Notes under the pieces: model-generated | Database searches by the model: none | What the model was told of the DNA's origin: nothing | The model's input: the letters and a program-made list of their open reading frames with translations, nothing else | Translations under genes and position numbers: made by a program | NCBI GenBank assembly: GCA_937898625.1 | Contig: CALEJF010000034.1 | Coordinates: 1-64,000, forward strand | Direction of reading: 5' to 3' | Length of the DNA stretch: 64,000 nt | From: an uncultured Clostridia bacterium | GTDB taxonomy: Bacteria; Bacillota; Clostridia; Oscillospirales; Acutalibacteraceae | Shown here: piece by piece, positions 60,340 to 64,000 of the stretch | Position numbering within the stretch: position 1 is the stretch's first letter | Layout: each line of letters begins with the position of its first letter

Positions 60340-60780
60340 ATGAAAACTTTTAAAGGTCGTCCCGTAGTACCGGGCAAAGCCGTAGCAACAGCTCTTGTTT
60401 CACACGGCGGTTTCAATACACTTGCTTCCTTCCAGGGTGCACTTCAGTTTGGTGACAAACAAGCTAAATGTGGTGACCAGAACAATGCTGACATCTACGA
60501 AAAACCAATGGTAGGTACAGCTCTTTGTCTTCCACAGACAATCGGTTCAACAACAGGTGGTCTTGTTCTTTACTGTGCAAAGGTTATGGAAAGATGTCCT
60601 GCTTGTATGCTTTTCTCAGAGCATATTGACTCACTTGCAGCAGCAGGTGCAATTATCGGTTCAGTTTGGACAGATACTCCAATGCCAACAGTTGATTGTC
60701 TTGGTGAAGAGTTCCTTAATACAGTTAAAACAGGTGACAAAATCACAGTTTACGAAGACGGAACAGTTACAGTTGAATAA
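60340..60780 (+). CDS. Aconitase X small (swivel) subunit
   Basis: AcnX swivel-domain subunit (formerly DUF126), 146 residues. KGRPVVPGKAVATALVSHGG opens the domain and LPQTIGSTTGGLVLY carries the active-site Ser region. It starts one base after the large-subunit stop, behind AAAGGAGG. The two chains form the heterodimeric type of AcnX. Confidence 0.9.
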   Translation: MKTFKGRPVVPGKAVATALVSHGGFNTLASFQGALQFGDKQAKCGDQNNADIYEKPMVGTALCLPQTIGSTTGGLVLYCAKVMERCPACMLFSEHIDSLAAAGAIIGSVWTDTPMPTVDCLGEEFLNTVKTGDKITVYEDGTVTVE

Positions 60781-60791
60781 TTGAACATAAG

Positions 60792-60822
60792 AAAAGAGCC
60801 TATCAATCGATAGGCTCTTTTT
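60792..60822. terminator. Bidirectional terminator between aconitase X and tRNA-Ser
   Basis: AAAAGAGCCTA (60792-60802) pairs with TAGGCTCTTTT (60811-60821); the loop TCAATCGA follows the symmetry in part. Confidence 0.85.
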
Positions 60823-60914
60823 GGCGGAGAGCAAGGGATTCGAACCCTCGAAACCGTTTTAGCAGTTTACACGATTTCCAATCGTGCTCCTTCGACCAGC
60901 TCGGACAACTCTCC
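60822..60914 (-). tRNA. tRNA-Ser (anticodon GGA)
   Basis: The minus strand gives a 93-base class II tRNA: acceptor GGAGAGT with GCTCTCC, discriminator G, encoded CCA, anticodon stem CACGA/TCGTG with loop TTGGAAA (anticodon GGA), and a long variable arm. A promoter (TTGATT at 60959-60954, TATAAT at 60936-60931, 17-base spacer) lies upstream. Confidence 0.95.
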
Positions 60915-61013
60915 GTGTCAACAGTTCATTATTATATCTTATAATTTTTTTAAAATCAAGAGTTTTTTTATAATATTCATCTGTTTTTGCATAGTATGTT
61001 CTGGGTGATTTTT

Positions 61014-61499
61014 TTGCGAAGTTTTGAATATAACAGAAATAATGCTGTTGAATATGCAAAAAGATGGGCATTATCAAGAAATCCACAATATTATGATTTT
61101 CACGGAATAGGTGGGGATTGCACCAATTTTACTTCTCAATGCATTTATGCAGGTGCAGGAGTAATGAATTATACACCTGATTACGGTTGGTATTATATCT
61201 CACCAGATAATCGTGCAGCCGCTTGGTCGGGTGTGGAATATCTTTACAGATTTTTAACATCTAATCAAAGTGTAGGACCTGTCGGCAGAGATGCAACTTT
61301 AAACGAGATTCAATTGGGTGATGTTATCTTTTTGAATAATGGTCAAAGACTTTATCATACACTTGTTGTAACAGGCTTTGATAGTGACGGTGCAATATTG
61401 ATTTGTGCACACACAGTTGATTCATATATGCGACGATTAGACAGTTATCGATATTATTCGTTAAGTCCTGTGCATATTGAAAAAGTTAATACTTGGTAA
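61014..61499 (+). CDS. Amidase-like (Amidase_6) domain protein
   Basis: Cys-peptidase/amidase-fold protein of 161 residues. YNRNNAVEYAKRWALSRNPQ, then GGDCTNFTSQCIYAGAGVMN with the probable nucleophile Cys, and a C-terminal YHTLVVTGFD (His) and CAHTVDSYM complete the NlpC/P60-like set. The domain often acts on cell-wall peptides in spore-formers. No signal peptide is seen with the chosen start. TTG 61014 is preferred because GGGTGAT lies a few bases upstream; in-frame TTG 60987, ATG 60996 and GTG 61005 are alternatives. Confidence 0.82.
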   Translation: MRSFEYNRNNAVEYAKRWALSRNPQYYDFHGIGGDCTNFTSQCIYAGAGVMNYTPDYGWYYISPDNRAAAWSGVEYLYRFLTSNQSVGPVGRDATLNEIQLGDVIFLNNGQRLYHTLVVTGFDSDGAILICAHTVDSYMRRLDSYRYYSLSPVHIEKVNTW

Positions 61500-61503
61500 A
61501 AGA

Positions 61504-61531
61504 AAAAGGATTGGTTTTCGCCAATCCTTTT
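61504..61531. terminator. Bidirectional terminator between the amidase and capA-type genes
   Basis: AAAGGATTGG (61505-61514) pairs with CCAATCCTTT (61521-61530) around TTTTCG. Confidence 0.85.
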
Positions 61532-61535
61532 AGTA

Positions 61536-62699
61536 TTACATCTGCTCTAAAATATAATTTTTAATATCTTCTAATTTGCTTTCTTTCCATTTACCTTCTT
61601 CGGCTTTTTCGGCTAATGGACAGATAATATAAAAGTCAAGTGTTTCACCGGGGACACGACCTGTTCTTAATGGTTCAGCAAAGTGTTCTTTCCATTTTTC
61701 TTCACTTGCACCTTTGAATTCCTCCGGTTTTAAATAGGTCATTTGGCGTTTTGTAGCCGCAATATGCATCTTTGCTGATAACGGTGCTAAAAGCTCATAT
61801 TCGTCTTCCTGAACGTCAACAAATATGCGTGGCAACTCATCTTTAACAATTCGTTCCTCACCACGGACAATTTTAAGTCCCATTGGCTCAAAAGTAAATT
61901 CAGTTTCTGTGAAATTAAGTTTGATAATCAAGCCAATATCAGTATTGAACTGTGAGCGTTGATAATCAGTATCAAAAATGAAATTTCCAAGAGAATAGAA
62001 GATAATTTTATCACCAACAGTTTCATAATTCATTGGAACGTGTGGGTGATGCGCAACAACAATGTCCGCACCCATTTCGAGATATTTGTGATATCTTTCT
62101 CTTGTATATGGTGAGGGGAGTGGAGTAAATTCTTCACCGGCATGTGCAACAACAATACACCAACGGCAAGTCTTTTTAATCTCATCAATAGTCTTTTGGA
62201 TAGCATCTAAATCGCTCCAACTGTAACAACCGGGTTTGTCAACATCGGCTTTGCGACAAGCACGTTGATAACCAACACCAAACATACCAATTCCGCCTGC
62301 TTCATTAAGAACAACAGGTTTTCTTGCTTCTTCAATGTTCATTCCTGCACCGATAGTCTGTACACCGTTTTCTTTTGCAATTTTCAATGTGCTTTCAATA
62401 CCATAGGGACCTGCATCCATAATATGATTATTGCAGATATTCCAAATGTCCGACTTCATATTATTAAGAACTTTCACAGCTTGTGGGTCAATAGTATGTA
62501 ACAACTGCTGTACACCACTTTGAGTTGTATTTTGTTCTGCAACTGCAACAGGACCTTCAACATTAGTTATAACATGGTCAGCACTATGAAGAAAGTCAAG
62601 AATTTCTTGTGATATTAAATTTTCATCATCCCATTTACCATACATATATCGGTCAAAACCAATATCACCGGTAAAAACTAATGAAGTAGATTTTTTCAT
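61536..62699 (-). CDS. CapA-family metallophosphatase-like protein
   Basis: PGA_cap (CapA) domain protein of 387 residues, a calcineurin-like metallophosphatase fold. Metal motifs are LVFTGDIGFDRY (Asp), VITNVEGPV, IWNICNNHIMDAG (Asn-His), VVAHAGEEF (His) and DIVVAHHPHVPMNYE (His). CapA takes part in poly-gamma-glutamate capsule export, but no capB/capC is nearby and there is no membrane anchor, so the true role is unknown. The ATG at 62699 follows AAAGG; a TTG 18 bases earlier is less likely. Confidence 0.87.
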   Translation of the reverse strand: MKKSTSLVFTGDIGFDRYMYGKWDDENLISQEILDFLHSADHVITNVEGPVAVAEQNTTQSGVQQLLHTIDPQAVKVLNNMKSDIWNICNNHIMDAGPYGIESTLKIAKENGVQTIGAGMNIEEARKPVVLNEAGGIGMFGVGYQRACRKADVDKPGCYSWSDLDAIQKTIDEIKKTCRWCIVVAHAGEEFTPLPSPYTRERYHKYLEMGADIVVAHHPHVPMNYETVGDKIIFYSLGNFIFDTDYQRSQFNTDIGLIIKLNFTETEFTFEPMGLKIVRGEERIVKDELPRIFVDVQEDEYELLAPLSAKMHIAATKRQMTYLKPEEFKGASEEKWKEHFAEPLRTGRVPGETLDFYIICPLAEKAEEGKWKESKLEDIKNYILEQM

Positions 62700-62766
62700 A
62701 CAAATAAAACCTTTCAAATAACATATAAGAATTATACCATTCTTATAGCCTTATTTCAAGTGAATA

Positions 62767-62808
62767 AAAAAATAGCAGTCCCGACAAAAAGTCGAAACTG
62801 CTATTTTG
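62767..62808 (-). terminator. Terminator of tRNA-Leu
   Basis: AAAATAGCAGT (62769-62779) pairs with ACTGCTATTTT (62797-62807), with an inner CGAC/GTCG helix; T residues follow on the minus strand. Confidence 0.8.
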
Positions 62809-62891
62809 GTGCGGGTAGCAGGGGTCGAACCTGTACACCTCTCGGCACAAGATCCTAAATCTTGCGTGTCTGCCAATTCCACCATACCCGC
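62807..62891 (-). tRNA. tRNA-Leu (anticodon TAG)
   Basis: The minus strand folds as an 85-base class II tRNA: acceptor GCGGGTA with TACCCGC, discriminator A, encoded CCA, anticodon stem CAAGA/TCTTG with loop TTTAGGA (anticodon TAG), and variable arm TGCCGAGAGGTGT. No good promoter lies directly upstream; the nearest one precedes the broken copy at 63013-63050. Confidence 0.95.
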
Positions 62892-62928
62892 AAATTAAGT
62901 TAAAACATATAGATTCCGTGTGACACTT

Positions 62929-62972
62929 GCGGTTCCCGAAGACTCGTGCTACTGCACTCGCTTTTCGACCGC
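62929..62972. repeat. GC-rich stem-loop in the segment inserted upstream of tRNA-Leu
   Basis: Paired blocks nest in order: GCGGT/ACCGC (62929-62933 with 62968-62972), CGAA/TTCG (62937-62940 with 62964-62967) and GTGC/GCAC (62946-62949 with 62954-62957). The surrounding 62896-63012 is clearly richer in G+C than its neighbours and codes for nothing recognisable. Confidence 0.6.
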
Positions 62973-63012
62973 TGCGTCTTTTGAGCCTTCGCTTCATCAT
63001 CCACAGGATTCG

Positions 63013-63050
63013 CTCGGCACAAAACTGCCAATTCCACCATACCCGCAAAT
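63013..63050 (-). pseudogene. Truncated tRNA-Leu copy
   Basis: CTCGGCACAA (63013-63022) and the 26 bases at 63025-63050 are identical to 62841-62850 and 62870-62895 in and just before the intact tRNA-Leu. The anticodon arm between them is deleted and the 3' half is missing. It sits directly behind a good promoter, so it looks like the remains of the original gene position. Confidence 0.75.
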
Positions 63051-63059
63051 ATCTTTTGT

Positions 63060-63088
63060 ATTATAACAAACAATTTTTAAAAATTCAA
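63060..63088 (-). promoter_or_regulatory. Promoter reading into the tRNA-Leu locus
   Basis: On the minus strand TTGAAT (63088-63083) and TATAAT (63065-63060) have a 17-base spacer. The transcript would pass through the truncated copy and the GC-rich segment before reaching the intact tRNA. Confidence 0.65.
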
Positions 63089-63170
63089 TAGACAAATGGT
63101 TAATAATGTTATAAAATATATTTAATTATTATGCCTTATTAGGCTCATTTTAGTTGGAGGTAAAAGAATT

Positions 63171-64000
63171 ATGGGATTTATGAAAACTCGCTGGACAGAT
63201 TTAGTTGACAGAAACAATCCGTTACCTGAATATCCTCGTCCACAAATGGAACGTGAAAACTGGATGTCAATGAATGGTGTATATGATTATGCTATTGTTG
63301 ATTCATCAGTTGAATGGGTTGATGATTTCCAAGGTGAAATTGTTGTTCCTTTTGCAGTTGAAAGTATGCTTTCAGGTGTTGAAAAGCCATTAAAACCTGA
63401 CCAGAAACTCTGGTATAAGAAGACATTTACAATTCCGGAGAATATGAAAGGTAAGAATATTCTTCTTAATTTTGCTGCTGTTGACTGGGAATGTAAAGTA
63501 TATGTTAATAAAGAACTTGCAGGTACACACAGAGGTGGTTATGCAACATTCTCAATTGATATTACAAGATTACTTAAGGATGGCGAAAATGAACTTGTTG
63601 TAAGCGTTTTTGACCCAACTGAAAGTGGTTGGCAACAGAGAGGTAAACAAGTTAATGATACTCACGGCTTCTGGTATGTTGCTACATCAGGTATCTGGCA
63701 GAGCGTTTGGCTTGAAGCAGTTGAGCCTTGCCACATTCTTAAAATAATGATGACACCTGATATTGATAACAAAACACTTGCTTTCAAGACTTTTTCAAAT
63801 GAGGATAATTGTCAGGTTAAAGTAACTGTATTTGATGGCGAAACAGTTGTTTCTGAAAATATGCTTTCACTGGATGATGCTATCCAATTTGATGATGTTA
63901 AACTCTGGTCACCTGAAAATCCATTCCTTTATGACCTTAAAGTTGAACTTATTAAAGATGGTAATGTTGTTGATACAGTTAAGAGTTATGTTGGTATGCG
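63171..64000 (+). CDS. GH2-family glycoside hydrolase (partial, N-terminal part)
   Basis: The frame is open from ATG 63171 to the window edge, 276 codons, behind TTGGAGGT. The visible part is the jelly-roll sugar-binding domain of GH2 enzymes (LWYKKTFTIPENMKGKNILL, FAAVDWECKVYVNKELAG, HRGGYATFSIDITRLL) followed by the start of the immunoglobulin-like domain (DDVKLWSPENPFLYDLKVEL). GH2 covers beta-galactosidases, glucuronidases and mannosidases; the catalytic barrel is outside the window, so specificity is unknown. No signal peptide is present, suggesting a cytosolic enzyme. Confidence 0.92.
   Translation, partial: MGFMKTRWTDLVDRNNPLPEYPRPQMERENWMSMNGVYDYAIVDSSVEWVDDFQGEIVVPFAVESMLSGVEKPLKPDQKLWYKKTFTIPENMKGKNILLNFAAVDWECKVYVNKELAGTHRGGYATFSIDITRLLKDGENELVVSVFDPTESGWQQRGKQVNDTHGFWYVATSGIWQSVWLEAVEPCHILKIMMTPDIDNKTLAFKTFSNEDNCQVKVTVFDGETVVSENMLSLDDAIQFDDVKLWSPENPFLYDLKVELIKDGNVVDTVKSYVGM

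Noticed and set aside
62743..63048. 101-codon minus-strand frame across tRNA-Leu
   Set aside because: It spans the intact tRNA, the terminator and the truncated copy; the Arg/Trp-rich translation is a by-product of tRNA and GC-rich sequence.

Overview
The window looks like a low-GC, Gram-positive, anaerobic, spore-forming member of the Clostridia, probably a gut-type Oscillospirales/Ruminococcaceae relative. Direct support is the spore-coat set cotJA-cotJB-cotJC, an IspH enzyme fused to ribosomal protein S1 (a clostridial arrangement), lipoprotein-type ABC binding proteins, rubredoxin-type redox chemistry and frequent TTG/GTG starts behind AGGAGG or GGTGAT ribosome-binding sites. The taxonomic placement is inference; no rRNA gene is present.

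Layout. 1-80: tail of an unidentified gene. 137-8409: acetate kinase, a six-hairpin palindrome cluster, tmcAL, then an operon of an RpiR regulator, a HI0933-type flavoprotein, cmk, plsC and ispH-rpsA. 8516-20355: GH27 alpha-galactosidase, CmpB-like membrane protein, ligA, a LytTR/DUF3021 regulatory pair, an RluA-type pseudouridine synthase, a polar amino-acid ABC transporter, a flavin reductase-rubredoxin fusion and a NhaC antiporter with an unusual Cys-rich N-terminus. 20417-27699 (minus): NAD synthetase, a cytidylate-kinase-like protein and the branched-chain amino-acid transporter livJ-HMGF. 27872-35067: membrane M28 peptidase, acyl-CoA synthetase with a divergent TetR regulator, a tRNA-Pro locus carrying a hairpin array, an EEP-family phosphatase/nuclease and an ABC-F ATPase.

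35231-43284 is a maltodextrin operon: binding protein, two permeases, ATPase, malQ and glgP. Uptake feeds 4-alpha-glucanotransferase and phosphorylase, giving glucose and glucose-1-phosphate. birA-bioY (biotin ligation and uptake) follows. 44829-48294 holds a DUF819 membrane protein, a sphingosine-1-phosphate-lyase-like PLP enzyme and a seven-helix protein with alkaline-ceramidase (CREST) active-site motifs. Together they suggest a previously undescribed sphingolipid-type pathway and are the leading novelty. 48325-52379 (minus) is a nucleoside-salvage operon (membrane protein, deoC, deoB, cdd, pdp).

52514-58970 holds cotJABC, a cytosolic GH84 enzyme, and a two-gene putative defence cassette: a single-chain MmeI-like (type IIL) restriction-modification enzyme followed 21 bases later by a TIR-domain protein. 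59058-64000 holds a two-subunit aconitase X, tRNA-Ser, an amidase-domain protein, a CapA-type metallophosphatase, tRNA-Leu with a broken duplicate of itself upstream, and the start of a GH2 glycosidase. Both tRNA-Pro and tRNA-Leu show short insertions flanked by duplicated tRNA sequence.

All functional calls come from reading motifs and context; no database search was run.
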